A DNA stretch of 64,000 nucleotides from Lysobacter sp. GTDB taxonomy: Bacteria > Pseudomonadota > Gammaproteobacteria > Xanthomonadales > Xanthomonadaceae. The position numbers were made by a program, and so were the translations under genes. The stretch's first letter is position 1. Each line of letters opens with the position of its first letter. The notes beneath the pieces were generated by a model that saw only the letters and a list, made by a program, of their open reading frames with translations, had not been told where the DNA came from and made no database searches. The DNA lies in the NCBI GenBank assembly GCA_013141175.1, contig JABFRN010000001.1:1751444-1815443 (forward strand). The letters run 5' to 3'. Positions 17,072 through 25,759 of this stretch are shown in pieces.

Positions 17072-17794
17072 CTACAGCTCTTCGACGGCGGTGCGCTTGC
17101 TGCGCACTATCAGCCAGGCCACGCCGCGCAGATCGCGCAGGCCGACGAGGGCGCGGTTGAGATTGTTGTACTTCGATACGCCGCTGGCGCGGTGGCGGTG
17201 GTTCACCGGCACGCTGACCGTCTTCCAGCCCGCGCGCTGCATCAGCGCCGGCAGATAGCGATGCATGTGGTCGAAGTACGGCAGGTCGAGGAAGGCATCG
17301 CGCTCGAACAGTTTGATGCCGCAGCCGGTGTCGGGCGTGGCATCGCGCAGCATGCGGCTGCGGATCGCATTCGCGAACTTCGAGGCCCAGCGCTTGCTGC
17401 CGGTGTCCTTGCGGTTCACGCGCCAGCCGGCGAACAGTTTCACGTCGGCGGCGGATTCGTCGCGCTTGGCGAGCAGCTTCGGGATATCGGCCGGATCGTT
17501 CTGGCCGTCGCCGTCGAGGGTCGCGATCCACGCGCCGCGCGCCTGCTTCACCCCGTTGCGCACGGCGGTGCTCTGCCCGCTCTGGCTGATGTTCTTGATC
17601 ACGCGCAGCTCGGGCACGTCGGCCTTGAGCGCCTTCAGCACGTCGAGCGTGTCGTCGCGCGAGCAGTCGTCGACATAGACGATCTCGAACGTGATCAGGC
17701 CGCGCAGCGCAGTCACGATTTCTTTGATCAGCGGCGTGACGTTGTCGCGCTCGTTGAACACGGGGACGACGACGGAGAGGTGGGGCTGGGTCAT
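17072..17794 (-). CDS. GT2 glycosyltransferase, polyprenyl-phosphate sugar transferase type
   Basis: The 240-residue enzyme carries the GT-A fold: LSVVVPVFNERDNV at the N terminus, VYVDDCSRDDT for the nucleotide, and ATLDGDGQNDP with the metal-binding Asp residues. DTGCGIKLFERDAF and HRHRASGVSKY fit the dolichol-phosphate mannose/ArnC/GtrB branch, but no C-terminal membrane helices are present. The neighbouring LABN protein may supply the membrane anchor. The start at 17794 shares an ATGA overlap with the end of the toxin gene upstream, so translation is coupled to it. Confidence 0.85.
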   Translation of the reverse strand: MTQPHLSVVVPVFNERDNVTPLIKEIVTALRGLITFEIVYVDDCSRDDTLDVLKALKADVPELRVIKNISQSGQSTAVRNGVKQARGAWIATLDGDGQNDPADIPKLLAKRDESAADVKLFAGWRVNRKDTGSKRWASKFANAIRSRMLRDATPDTGCGIKLFERDAFLDLPYFDHMHRYLPALMQRAGWKTVSVPVNHRHRASGVSKYNNLNRALVGLRDLRGVAWLIVRSKRTAVEEL

Positions 17795-18087
17795 GGGCGG
17801 TGGTATCCGGATTCTTTCTGCGAACGGACGGCGAGGATTCTCACCAGATCCTTCGGTTCGTCGTAACTGTAAAGGGCGATATAGCCGCGCATGCCGCGTC
17901 CGATCACCAGCTCGCGGCATCCATCCGCAGTGGGGCGGCCGATCAGCGGATTGGCGGCCAGCACATCAATCGCAGCGATCAGGCCCGCCAAGCGCACGGC
18001 GTCGTCTGTCGCAGCATGCTCGCGAAGATGGGCGAGGATACGTAGAAAGTCCGTACCGACCTCGTTCGCGAAGTAGATCGCCGCCAA
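17791..18087 (-). CDS. ParE/RelE-family toxin
   Basis: The 98-residue protein shows the ParE/RelE pattern: an N-terminal helix pair (FLRILAHLREHA), then LIGRPTADGCRELVIGRGMRGYIALYSYD and the last strand DLVRILAVRSQKES. ParE toxins poison gyrase and RelE toxins cut mRNA; the sequence does not decide which. The antitoxin gene ends 3 bp upstream. The stop codon overlaps the start of the GT2 gene (ATGA), an unusual position for a toxin gene. Confidence 0.85.
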   Translation of the reverse strand: MAAIYFANEVGTDFLRILAHLREHAATDDAVRLAGLIAAIDVLAANPLIGRPTADGCRELVIGRGMRGYIALYSYDEPKDLVRILAVRSQKESGYHRP

Positions 18088-18090
18088 AAG

Positions 18091-18375
18091 TCACGCCCCG
18101 ATCCGTTTCGGCTCGGGCAACGGCAAGTCTTCGCCCGCCATCCGTGCGTTGAGATACTGCTTCATGTCTTCCCACGGAATTCCCATGCCGGTGTCGAGCA
18201 TGCGTGCGAGTCGTTCCTGCGCCTCGGCGTGGAACGCCTGCCGCCGTTCCAGCGCGTCGGCTTTTTCGGTGATGGCATCGAGGATCAAGCCATGCGTCGA
18301 CAGGCCCTCGTATTCCGCGAGCTTGGCCAACCGCGACTTCAGATCATCGGGGATGCGAATCGTGGTGGTGGACAT
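18091..18375 (-). CDS. Ribbon-helix-helix antitoxin
   Basis: The 94-residue protein begins STTTIRIPDDLKSRLAKLAEYEG, a ribbon-helix-helix DNA-binding N terminus, and has a longer acidic, helical C terminus that would wrap the toxin. It lies directly before the ParE-like toxin gene, in the usual antitoxin-first order. Family members repress their own operon. A 20-bp palindrome 30-50 bp upstream is a candidate operator. Confidence 0.88.
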   Translation of the reverse strand: MSTTTIRIPDDLKSRLAKLAEYEGLSTHGLILDAITEKADALERRQAFHAEAQERLARMLDTGMGIPWEDMKQYLNARMAGEDLPLPEPKRIGA

Positions 18376-18405
18376 GGCGACGTCTCGGCGCGTGGATGAG
18401 GCGAA

Positions 18406-18425
18406 TGTAGCACAAGCGTGCTACA
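18406..18425 (-). promoter_or_regulatory. Palindrome upstream of the antitoxin gene, candidate operator
   Basis: TGTAGCAC (18406-18413) and GTGCTACA (18418-18425) form a perfect inverted repeat around AAGC. It sits 31-50 bp before the antitoxin start and just after the end of parB. The symmetry, spacing and position fit an operator for the ribbon-helix-helix protein; a weak hairpin terminator for parB is the other reading, but no U-run follows on the minus strand. Confidence 0.5.
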
Positions 18426-18429
18426 GCGC

Positions 18430-19347
18430 TTATCCGCGCGCCTTCAACCGCTCCAGCACGCCGTCCAGCGTGTCCAGATCGGTGTAGTGGATCACCAGCC
18501 GGCCCTTGCCGCCGCGACCGTGCAGCACGTTGACCTTGGTGCCCAGGGATTCGGAGAGGTCGCGCTCCAGGGCGACGATGTCGGCCTGCGGTTTGGCTTT
18601 GGCGCCGTTGGTTTTCGCCTTGGTGCCCGAAGGGATCTGGCCGGCGCTGTACTGCTGCACGCGGTGTTCGACTTCGCGCACCGACCAGCCGAGTTCGGCG
18701 GCCTGGCGTGCCAGCGCGATCGCGGCCTGCGGCGCCAGCGACAGCAGCGCGCGGGCGTGGCCCATTTCCAGTGCGCGGGTTTCCACCAGCGTGCGGATGT
18801 CGGCCGGCAGTTCCAGCAGGCGCAGCAGGTTGGAGACCGCCGCGCGCGAGCGGCCGACCGCTTCGGCGGCCTGCGCGTGGGTGAGGTCGAATTCGTCGAT
18901 CAGCCGCTGCAGCGCCTGCGCTTCTTCCAGTGGATTGAGATCTTCGCGCTGGATGTTCTCGATCAGCGCCATCGCGACCACGGTACGGTCGTCGACCACG
19001 CGGATGACGACCGGCAGTTCGGTCAGGCCGGCCTGCTGCGAAGCGCGCCAGCGGCGTTCGCCGGCGATGATCTCGTAGACCTTGCCGCCCTTGTCCTTGT
19101 CGATTTCGCGCACGACGACGGGCTGGATCACGCCCTGCGCCTTGATCGATTCGGCCAGCTCGGTGAGCTTGCCCGGGTCCATCGCGCGTCGCGGCTGGTA
19201 TTTGCCCGGCGTCAGCGCATCGATCGGCAGCATCCGCAGCGTGTCGGCGGGCGTGGCTTCCAGCGCGGGTGCCGCAGCGGCGGCCTTGGGGCCGAGCAGG
19301 GCTTCCAGGCCGCGGCCGAGGCCACGCGGCTTCTTCGCAGCAGTCAT
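18430..19347 (-). CDS. parB: Chromosome-partitioning protein ParB
   Basis: The 305-residue protein starts KKPRGLGRGLEALLG, the conserved ParB N terminus. The CTP-binding and catalytic region is visible as PGKYQPRRAMD and the C motif GERRWRASQQAG, followed by ALIENIQREDLNPLEEAQALQ and a helix-turn-helix (LTHAQAAEAVGRSRAAVSNLLRL). A C-terminal dimerisation segment ends the protein. ParB loads on parS sites near the origin and slides as a CTP clamp. It overlaps parA by 4 bp. Confidence 0.97.
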   Translation of the reverse strand: MTAAKKPRGLGRGLEALLGPKAAAAAPALEATPADTLRMLPIDALTPGKYQPRRAMDPGKLTELAESIKAQGVIQPVVVREIDKDKGGKVYEIIAGERRWRASQQAGLTELPVVIRVVDDRTVVAMALIENIQREDLNPLEEAQALQRLIDEFDLTHAQAAEAVGRSRAAVSNLLRLLELPADIRTLVETRALEMGHARALLSLAPQAAIALARQAAELGWSVREVEHRVQQYSAGQIPSGTKAKTNGAKAKPQADIVALERDLSESLGTKVNVLHGRGGKGRLVIHYTDLDTLDGVLERLKARG

Positions 19348-20165
19348 GCACGAGTCTCCGAGGTGATGGTGCGCGGATTGCCGGGGCCGGCTTTTTGCGC
19401 GCGCTCGCGCTGGTGGCGGATGATTTCGCCGGCCAGCCCGAGGTATGCGATGGCCCCGCGCGATCCCTTGTCGTAACCGACGATGCTCTGGCCGTGGCTG
19501 GGCGCCTCGGCCAGGCGCACGTTGCGCGGAATGATGGTGCGGAACACCTTGTCGCCGAAGTGCGAGGTGAGGTCCGCCGAGACCGCGTTGGCGAGGTTGT
19601 TGCGCACGTCGAACATGGTGCGCAGCACGCCTTCGATCTCCAACGCCGGATTGAGCTTGGCCTTGAGCGCGTCGATCGTCTGCAGCAAAGCGCTGAGGCC
19701 TTCGAGCGCGTAGTACTCGCACTGCATCGGCACCAGGATCGAATCGGCGGCGGTCAATGCGTTGAGCGTGAGCAGCGACAGCGCCGGCGGGCAGTCGACC
19801 AGGATGAAGTCGTAGCGTTCGCGCAGCGGTTCCAGCGCGCGCCGCAGCCGCTGTTCGCGACCGGGCTCGTCCATCAGCTCGATCTCCGCGGCGGTCAGGT
19901 CGCTGTTGCCGGGCATCAGGTCGAAGCCTTCGGGCGTACGCACGATCACGTCGGCGGCGTGCCTCTCCTCCAGCATCACGTCGCAGGTGGAGCCGGCCAG
20001 CTCGCGCTTGTCGATGCCGCTGCCCATGGTGGCGTTGCCCTGGGCGTCGAGATCGACCAGCAGCACGCGCTTGGGCGCCTGCGCCAGTGCGGCGGCGAGA
20101 TTGACCGAGGTGGTGGTCTTGCCGACTCCGCCTTTCTGGTTGGCGATGGCGATGATGCGGGCCAT
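19344..20165 (-). CDS. parA: Chromosome-partitioning ATPase ParA
   Basis: The 273-residue protein has the deviant Walker A motif NQKGGVGKTTTSVNLAA at residues 9-25, the switch region LLVDLDAQGNAT and Walker B-like FILVDCPPALS. It is a Soj-type ParA lacking an N-terminal HTH. It forms DNA-bound ATP dimers that ParB stimulates, moving origins apart. The order rsmG-parA-parB is the classical origin-proximal block; no dnaA, mnmG or parS is seen in this window. Confidence 0.97.
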   Translation of the reverse strand: MARIIAIANQKGGVGKTTTSVNLAAALAQAPKRVLLVDLDAQGNATMGSGIDKRELAGSTCDVMLEERHAADVIVRTPEGFDLMPGNSDLTAAEIELMDEPGREQRLRRALEPLRERYDFILVDCPPALSLLTLNALTAADSILVPMQCEYYALEGLSALLQTIDALKAKLNPALEIEGVLRTMFDVRNNLANAVSADLTSHFGDKVFRTIIPRNVRLAEAPSHGQSIVGYDKGSRGAIAYLGLAGEIIRHQRERAQKAGPGNPRTITSETRA

Positions 20166-20271
20166 GGTGGGGTCCGGAAGTCTCGGGTTGTCTGGGTGGA
20201 GCCGGGATGCCAGCGTCGATGGCGACGCGGGCCGAACCGCAGATTATGCCCGTTGCCGGCCGCGGCTGCCG

Positions 20272-20928
20272 TCAGCCGATGGTCGATTTCGTCCTGCCGA
20301 CCGCCACCAGATGCCGATCTGCGTCCAGGCCGGGCACGATCAGGGGATGGATCTCCCGCAGCGCCCAGCCTGCGGGCAGGGCCGCGATCTCGTCGTCGGG
20401 GCGGGCGCCCTTCATCGCCAGCAGCACGCCTTCCGGTGCCAGCAGATGCCCGCCCAGCGCCAGGATCTGCGGCAGGGTGGCCAGGGCGCGGGCGGTGATC
20501 GCCATGAATGCCCCAGGACGGTTCAGGGCCTCGATCCGCGATTCGGCCACTTCGGCATTACCCAGGCCCAGGGTCCGGAGCGCCTCGCGCATGAACCGGG
20601 CTTTCTTGCCGTTCGATTCCACCAGGGTCACGTGCAGCCCCGGCACCGCGATCGCCAGCGGAATGCCCGGCAGTCCCGGCCCGGTGCCGAGATCGGCCAG
20701 GGTCGGCGCCGAAGCGACGAACGGCGCCATCGCCAGCGAGTCCAGCAGATGCTTGGTCACCATCTCGCGCGGGTCGCGGATGGCGGTGAGGTTGTAGGTG
20801 GCGTTCCAGCGCAGCAGCAGCGCCAGGTACCGCGCCAGCGGTTCGGCCAGCGCCGGCTCGAGGTGCAGCGCCTGCAGGCCGGCATCCAGATCGTTGCGGG
20901 CGGCGGCGGGGAGATCGTGGGTCGTCAT
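20272..20928 (-). CDS. rsmG: 16S rRNA (guanine527-N7)-methyltransferase RsmG
   Basis: The 218-residue methyltransferase modifies G527 of 16S rRNA. Family motifs are HLLDSLAM, the SAM loop [29 protein letters not shown] and [16 protein letters not shown]. It lies 106 bp upstream of parA on the same strand and 7 bp downstream of the phosphopantetheinyl transferase stop. Loss of this enzyme typically gives low-level streptomycin resistance (family knowledge). Confidence 0.96.
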   Translation of the reverse strand: MTTHDLPAAARNDLDAGLQALHLEPALAEPLARYLALLLRWNATYNLTAIRDPREMVTKHLLDSLAMAPFVASAPTLADLGTGPGLPGIPLAIAVPGLHVTLVESNGKKARFMREALRTLGLGNAEVAESRIEALNRPGAFMAITARALATLPQILALGGHLLAPEGVLLAMKGARPDDEIAALPAGWALREIHPLIVPGLDADRHLVAVGRTKSTIG

Positions 20929-20935
20929 GCGTGAA

Positions 20936-21601
20936 TTATGCGCGACGCGATTTTGTGGAAGGGGTTTCGGCCCCGATCGCATCCGGGGCTGAAGCCCCTC
21001 CCGCAACAGCCCGCCAGGCCAGCGTCGCCAGATACCCCGGTACCGGCGACCACGCATCGAGTCGCCAATCGTTCGTGGCGCCCAGCGCCGGGTCGCAGCC
21101 GGCCAGTTGCGGCGCAGCCTCGTTGTCGTCGAGAACGAAGCGCAGTTTCTCCAGCCCGAACGACAGGCCGCGACCGTGCGCCTTCAGCAGCGCCTCCTTC
21201 GCGCACCACAATCGGGTGAAGGCGTGCTGCAGGTGCGCGGGGTCGTCGGCCAGCGTCGTCAGCCACGCGGTTTCCTCCGGCGCGAAGAACCGCCTCGCCA
21301 GCGCCAGCGCTTTCGGGCGAGGCCGCAGCAGTTCGATGTCGATACCGACCCGGCCGTCGTCGACGCAGGCGGCGATCAGCCAGTCGCCGCTGTGGCTCCA
21401 GTTGAGGTCCACGTGATGGCCGCCGCCGTCCAGATGCGGTCGGCCGTAGCCATCGCGGGTCAGCGCCAACGCGTGCGCTGGTAGATTCCACAGCGCGCCG
21501 AGCCATGCGCGTACCGGTGGTTCGGCGCGGTCGCCGCGACGATACGGCCACCATGCGCATTGCACGGGGCCGAAAGTTGCGGTGTTCGCCGATCGATTCA
21601 A
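20936..21601 (-). CDS. 4'-phosphopantetheinyl transferase, Sfp type
   Basis: The 221-residue enzyme would transfer phosphopantetheine from CoA to the serine of carrier proteins. Motifs are [12 protein letters not shown] (residues 67-78), the Mg-binding VGIDIE (Asp88, Glu90) and [12 protein letters not shown] (132-143). It is the expected activator of the aryl-polyene acyl carrier protein at 47.9 kb and is divergent from an acyl-AMP ligase 62 bp away. The last 20 or so residues are encoded by a dispersed inverted repeat, so the original protein was probably shorter. Confidence 0.92.
   Translation of the reverse strand: MNRSANTATFGPVQCAWWPYRRGDRAEPPVRAWLGALWNLPAHALALTRDGYGRPHLDGGGHHVDLNWSHSGDWLIAACVDDGRVGIDIELLRPRPKALALARRFFAPEETAWLTTLADDPAHLQHAFTRLWCAKEALLKAHGRGLSFGLEKLRFVLDDNEAAPQLAGCDPALGATNDWRLDAWSPVPGYLATLAWRAVAGGASAPDAIGAETPSTKSRRA
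20957..21002. repeat. Inverted repeat inside the 3' end of the phosphopantetheinyl transferase gene
   Basis: Arms GGAAGGGGTTTCGGCCCCG (20957-20975) and CGGGGCTGAAGCCCCTCCC (20984-21002) pair with few mismatches around an 8-bp centre. The core AGGGGCTTCAGCCCC belongs to the same style of self-folding repeat as the GTAGGAGCGGC elements. On the minus strand it codes for the tail [15 protein letters not shown]. Confidence 0.8.
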
Positions 21602-21663
21602 GGGTCGTACGGTTTGAGGGCGGTTGGGCCGCCAGCGTAAGCTAAGCCCGAAGCCGGGACACG

Positions 21664-23079
21664 ATGGCCGGACATGGCGGGAGCAGCGAACGAATGTCGG
21701 CAGCGATCGAAACCCACGGAACCCGCGCGAACGCAGGGGCGTCGTCCCCGCGCCGGGTCGCCCTCGCCGAAGGTCCCGCCGACCGCAGCTTCGCCTTCGA
21801 TGCCCACGGCCGCATCGCCCTCGGCGGCTTTCTCGCCGATGTGCGCGGTGTCGCCGCCGGGCTGCCCGAAGCGGGCTGTGCGATCAATCTCTGCGAAGAC
21901 CGTTACCGCTTTCTGGTCGCGTTCTGCGCGGTCGCGCTGCGCGGCCAGATCAATCTGCTTCCGCCCTCGCGCGCGCCGAACGCGATCGAAGATGTCCGCC
22001 GGCAGTATCCGGACAGTTACTGCATCAGCGACGTCGCGCTGTCGCCCGCACCGCCGCAGCTGCATGTGTTGCCCGAACCGCTTCCTGCACTGGACGGGCC
22101 AGCACCCGAAGTCGACGCCGACGCGCTGGCGATGATCGGCTTCACTTCCGGCAGCACCGGCACGCCGAAAGCCAATCCGAAAACCTGGGCCAGCCTGCGC
22201 ATCAGCACCGCGCAGAATGTCGCCGCGCTGCGCCATCTGTGGCCCGATGATCATGCGGCCGGGGAAGGCATCCTGCCGGTCGTCGCCACCGTGCCGCCGC
22301 AGCACATGTACGGCATGGAGCTGTCGGTGCTGTTGCCGCTGCTGGCGCCGGTCGCGGTGCACGGCGGTCGCCCGTTTTTCCCCGAGGACGTCGCCAGCGC
22401 ATTGCGCCACGCCGATGCGCGCGCGCTGCTGGTGACCACGCCGGTGCATCTGCGCGCATTGGTGGAATCCGGCATCGCATGGCCGCCGCTGGCGGGGATC
22501 GTCACCGCGACCGCGCCGTTGCCGCAGGCCCTGGCCGCCGCTGCCGAGCAGCGCTTCGGCTGCGAAGTGCGCGAGATGTTCGGCGCCACCGAGATCTGCA
22601 TCGTCGCCCATCGCCGCACCGCGCACGAAGACGCATGGCACGCCTATCCCGGCGTGCGACTGCATCCGCAGCCCGACGGTACCCTGGTGGAAGCGCCGCA
22701 TCTGCCCGCGCCGGTGGCCCTGGCCGACCTGGTCGAACTGCACACCGGCAACACTTTCGTGCTGTGCGGCCGTCAATCCGATCTGCTGGAAATCGCCGGC
22801 AAGCGCGCGTCGCTGGGCGACCTCACCCGCCGCCTGCAGTCGGTGCCCGGCGTGATCGACGCCGTGGTGCTGCAGCTCGATCCCTGCGACAACACCGGCG
22901 TGCGCCGCATCGCCGCGCTTGCGGTCGCGCCGGGCTTGGACGAAGCCACGATCCTGCAGGCGTTGCGACAGAGCGTCGACCCGGTGTTCCTGCCGCGCCG
23001 CCTGCGCATCGTCGAAGCGCTGCCGCGCAACGACACCGGCAAGCTGCCGCGCGAGGCCCTGCTGCGGCTGCTGGCGTGA
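21664..23079 (+). CDS. Acyl/aryl-AMP ligase of the aryl-polyene type (ANL superfamily)
   Basis: The 471-residue adenylating enzyme would activate an aromatic or acyl carboxylate and load it on CoA or a carrier protein. The P-loop is GFTSGSTGTPKANPKTW (about 157-173), followed by VPPQHMYGMELS, the A5 motif EMFGATEIC and a shortened C-terminal domain ending RNDTGKLPREAL with the catalytic Lys. Short ligases of this kind (ApeH-like) occur in aryl-polyene and xanthomonadin loci. It is divergent from the phosphopantetheinyl transferase. An alternative start at 21694 would drop ten residues. Confidence 0.85.
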   Translation: MAGHGGSSERMSAAIETHGTRANAGASSPRRVALAEGPADRSFAFDAHGRIALGGFLADVRGVAAGLPEAGCAINLCEDRYRFLVAFCAVALRGQINLLPPSRAPNAIEDVRRQYPDSYCISDVALSPAPPQLHVLPEPLPALDGPAPEVDADALAMIGFTSGSTGTPKANPKTWASLRISTAQNVAALRHLWPDDHAAGEGILPVVATVPPQHMYGMELSVLLPLLAPVAVHGGRPFFPEDVASALRHADARALLVTTPVHLRALVESGIAWPPLAGIVTATAPLPQALAAAAEQRFGCEVREMFGATEICIVAHRRTAHEDAWHAYPGVRLHPQPDGTLVEAPHLPAPVALADLVELHTGNTFVLCGRQSDLLEIAGKRASLGDLTRRLQSVPGVIDAVVLQLDPCDNTGVRRIAALAVAPGLDEATILQALRQSVDPVFLPRRLRIVEALPRNDTGKLPREALLRLLA

Positions 23080-23140
23080 ATGGCGGACCGGGATCGCTGC
23101 GCTATGATCGCGGCCGATCAATCCCGAACGAGGACGACAC

Positions 23141-23542
23141 ATGACAGGCGCAGGCGGCACTCCCGGCGGTGTGGGGCAGTTCTTCATCGGTCTGATGTGC
23201 GCGGTGGCCGGCGGCTGGTTGCTGACCAACCAGGTCCAGGTCACCTCCGGCGGCTTCTGGAGTTTTTACGGCGTCAGCAGCTTCGGCCTGTCGCTGATTC
23301 CGTTCCTCGTCGGCACCGGCATGATCTTCTTCAACGGCAAGTCGATACTCGGCTGGCTGCTGCTGGCGGCGGGCATCACCATCATCATCGTCGGCGTACT
23401 CGCCAACCTGCGCATCTATTTCCAGCCCACCAGCCTGTTCAATACGCTGATGATGCTCGGGCTGCTGGCCGGCGGTATCGGCGCGATGGCGGCGGCGCTG
23501 CGGGTCAAGCCGACGCCGGAGAAATCGAAGAGTGAGACATAG
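23141..23542 (+). CDS. Small inner-membrane protein of unknown function
   Basis: The 133-residue protein has four hydrophobic stretches (VGQFFIGLMCAVAGGWLL, LSLIPFLVGTGMIFF, ILGWLLLAAGITIIIVGVLA and TLMMLGLLAGGIGAMAAAL) and a short charged tail with RVKPTPEKSK. A GAGG Shine-Dalgarno match precedes the ATG. It follows the AMP-ligase gene by 61 bp on the same strand. I do not recognise a family beyond small membrane proteins. Confidence 0.75.
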   Translation: MTGAGGTPGGVGQFFIGLMCAVAGGWLLTNQVQVTSGGFWSFYGVSSFGLSLIPFLVGTGMIFFNGKSILGWLLLAAGITIIIVGVLANLRIYFQPTSLFNTLMMLGLLAGGIGAMAAALRVKPTPEKSKSET

Positions 23543-23892
23543 GGTGCGCCTGGGCGCACCGGCTTTTGCACGATCGGGTAGCGGGTGGTGCGCCTCGGTA
23601 TGAGGTATCCCCGTTTTTTCCCATGAAAACAAAACGGATCGATTGATCGGCAGTCACCGTTCCTTTACCCGTCGTTCCCGCGAACGCGGGTACCCGGTGT
23701 ATTTGCGCTGCGCAGAAGCTGAAAGTCGCTGGATCCCCGCGTTCGTGGGGATGACGACGGTTTTCGAAATGCTCGAAAACATGGGGATACCTCAGGTCTT
23801 GGGGCACCGGCTTTTGCATGATCGGGTAATGGGTGGTGCGCCAAGGCGCACCCTATGAAGCGTGTGCTTGAAGTCGCTTGATTCGCATGCGC
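23543..23892. repeat. 350-bp gap filled with nested repeats
   Basis: No gene is visible. Two direct copies of a segment beginning GCACCGGCTTTTGCA lie at about 23558-23596 and 23807-23842. Outside them GGTGCGCC..GGCGCACC hairpins occur, and inside is an inverted pair of the TCGTTCCCGCGAACGCGGG type (23671-23695 with 23728-23758). TGAGGTATCCCC (about 23600) is mirrored by GGGGATACCTCA (about 23784), so the whole block is one large nested inverted structure. Confidence 0.75.
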
Positions 23893-24666
23893 TCAGCCCG
23901 CGAGCTGCACCCACACCGGCGCATGATCGCTGGGCCGCTCCCACGTCCGCGGCACGCGGTCGATATCCGCAGCATTCGCCTTGTCGCGCAGCGCGTCCGA
24001 AATCAGGGTCAGATCGATACGCAACCCCAGGTTGCGGCGGAAACCGGCCTGGCGGTAATCCCACCAGCTGAAGAAACCGCCTTCGCCGTGATGCAGTCGG
24101 TAGGCGTCGTGCAGACCCAGATCGAGCAGCCGCTTCAGCGCCGCGCGCTCGGCGGTGGAGGTGAGGATGCTGTCGTCGTTCCACACCGCAGGATCGTGCA
24201 CGTCGCGATCGTCCGGCGCGATATTGAAATCGCCCATCACCACCAGCTGCGGGTGCTTGCGCATTTCATCCGCCAGCCAACCATGCACGGCATCGAGCCA
24301 GCGCAGCTTGTAGTCGTATTTCTCGGTGCCGATGTCCTGGCCGTTGACCACGTACAGATTGACGATGCGCACGCCGTTGACGGTCGCGGCGATCGCGCGG
24401 CGCTGGGCGTCGTCGAAATCGGGGATACCGATGGTCACATCCTCCAGCGCATGCCCGCGCGCGAGCAGCGCCACGCCGTTGTAGGTCTTCTGCCCGGCGA
24501 ACACGCTGCGGTAGCCCAGCCCTGCGAGCACCGCGTCTGGAAAGCGGTTGTCCTCGAGCTTGGTCTCCTGCAGCCCGACCACATCCGGCTGCGCATCCTG
24601 CAGCCACTGTTCCAGATGCGGCAGGCGCACGTTGAGCGAATTGACGTTCCAGCTGGCGATTTTCAT
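23893..24666 (-). CDS. xthA: Exodeoxyribonuclease III
   Basis: The 257-residue enzyme of the endonuclease/exonuclease/phosphatase fold repairs abasic sites and 3'-blocked ends. Motifs are MKIASWNVNSLNVR, the metal-binding VGLQETKL, NGVALLAR, VVMGDFNIAP, FSWWDYRQAGFRRNLGLRID and the catalytic ERPSDHAPV. The start MKIASWN is the family start; longer in-frame codons upstream are not supported. It is probably monocistronic. Confidence 0.95.
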   Translation of the reverse strand: MKIASWNVNSLNVRLPHLEQWLQDAQPDVVGLQETKLEDNRFPDAVLAGLGYRSVFAGQKTYNGVALLARGHALEDVTIGIPDFDDAQRRAIAATVNGVRIVNLYVVNGQDIGTEKYDYKLRWLDAVHGWLADEMRKHPQLVVMGDFNIAPDDRDVHDPAVWNDDSILTSTAERAALKRLLDLGLHDAYRLHHGEGGFFSWWDYRQAGFRRNLGLRIDLTLISDALRDKANAADIDRVPRTWERPSDHAPVWVQLAG

Positions 24667-24854
24667 GCGTGTGATGTCTTGTCGGGCGCCGATGCGTCGG
24701 CGGGTCGTGCGGACGATCTTGCCACGCGGCAACGGATCGATGGGAGTGCCTTCGCCAGCTCGCATCGGTTCTTCCAACGGATCATGCGTTGAAGCATGAC
24801 GCCGGCATCAACTACGGAATGAAACGATAGTCCAATTTGAAAGTTGATTCCGGC

Positions 24855-25757
24855 TCAAGCTTCCTTCCGCAGAAGATCAGCGAAGAAGTCGAGGAACTTC
24901 GATACCCGCGCAAGCCGCGATGTCCCCTTGGGCATCAGTGCGTACACGTCCATACTGGCGAAACGGTGCTGCGGCAACACGCGCACCAGCGTTCCTGCTT
25001 CGACAGCGGCAATCAGTTCCTTTTCCGGCCGCAGACCGATACCGAGACCGGCATACATGGCATCCGCAAGCACACGACTATCGTCGGCTTCAAAGTTGCC
25101 CGTGACATGCACGGATTCGACATTGCCGTGCTTGTCGATCAGGCGCCATTCGTTCTGAGGGGGATTGGAAGTGATCCGCAGGCACACGTGCTCCGACAGA
25201 TCGGATGGTGTTTTCGGTTTTCTTCTCGACACGAAGTAATACGGTGCCGCTGCCAGAGCCCATGACACCGAGTGCAAACGACGCGCATTCAACCGGCTGT
25301 CTCTTGGCGGCCCCACATGGACCACGACATCGAATCCACCGCCGATGGGATCAACGGGCGTGTTTACGACCAGCATTTCAAGTCGAAGTTCAGGGTTGGC
25401 TTCGAGAAAAGTCGCAATCCCGCCCAGAATTCCGGGGCTGCATGCGCCGCCGGGCATGGCCACGCGGAGCGTGCCCTGCACTCCGTTCAGACCTGACCGG
25501 ATCGTATCTTCCGCAGCCTTCAGTTCTTCAAGCGCGCGCCGTGCATGCGCATAGAGCACGCGTCCTTCGGCGGTCACGGACACGGCGCGCGTCGAACGGC
25601 GCAGCACCTTGATGCCCAGATTCTGTTCCAGACGGATCATGCGACGGCTGACGGCGTTCGTCGTCAGCTGCATCAATCGTGCCGCAGATGACAGGCTGCC
25701 GGTTTCCACCACCAACGCGAATGTCTTCAGTTCGTCCAGATTGTCGAGGGCCTGCAT
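24855..25757 (-). CDS. LysR-family transcriptional regulator
   Basis: The 300-residue regulator has the LysR winged helix at residues 5-65 (ELKTFALVVETGSLSSAARLM ... VSRRMIRLEQNLGIKVLRR) and a two-lobed ligand domain. The start at 25757 was chosen because GAGGTG lies at the right distance. It is divergent from an SRPBCC gene, the usual target arrangement for LysR proteins. A short hairpin covers its Shine-Dalgarno sequence. The region is more AT-rich than its surroundings, which suggests later arrival. Confidence 0.9.
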   Translation of the reverse strand: MQALDNLDELKTFALVVETGSLSSAARLMQLTTNAVSRRMIRLEQNLGIKVLRRSTRAVSVTAEGRVLYAHARRALEELKAAEDTIRSGLNGVQGTLRVAMPGGACSPGILGGIATFLEANPELRLEMLVVNTPVDPIGGGFDVVVHVGPPRDSRLNARRLHSVSWALAAAPYYFVSRRKPKTPSDLSEHVCLRITSNPPQNEWRLIDKHGNVESVHVTGNFEADDSRVLADAMYAGLGIGLRPEKELIAAVEAGTLVRVLPQHRFASMDVYALMPKGTSRLARVSKFLDFFADLLRKEA

Positions 25758-25759
25758 TG

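Noticed and set aside
17436-17452. GTTTCACGTC resembling half of a parS site near parAB
   Set aside because: The second half of the TGTTTCACGTGAAACA palindrome is missing, and the segment is inside the GT2 coding sequence.
16719-17794. LABN-GT2 pair as part of the lipid A pathway (lpxB neighbourhood)
   Set aside because: No lpx gene is present, and the LABN domain without LpxB occurs in unrelated glycosyltransferase settings.
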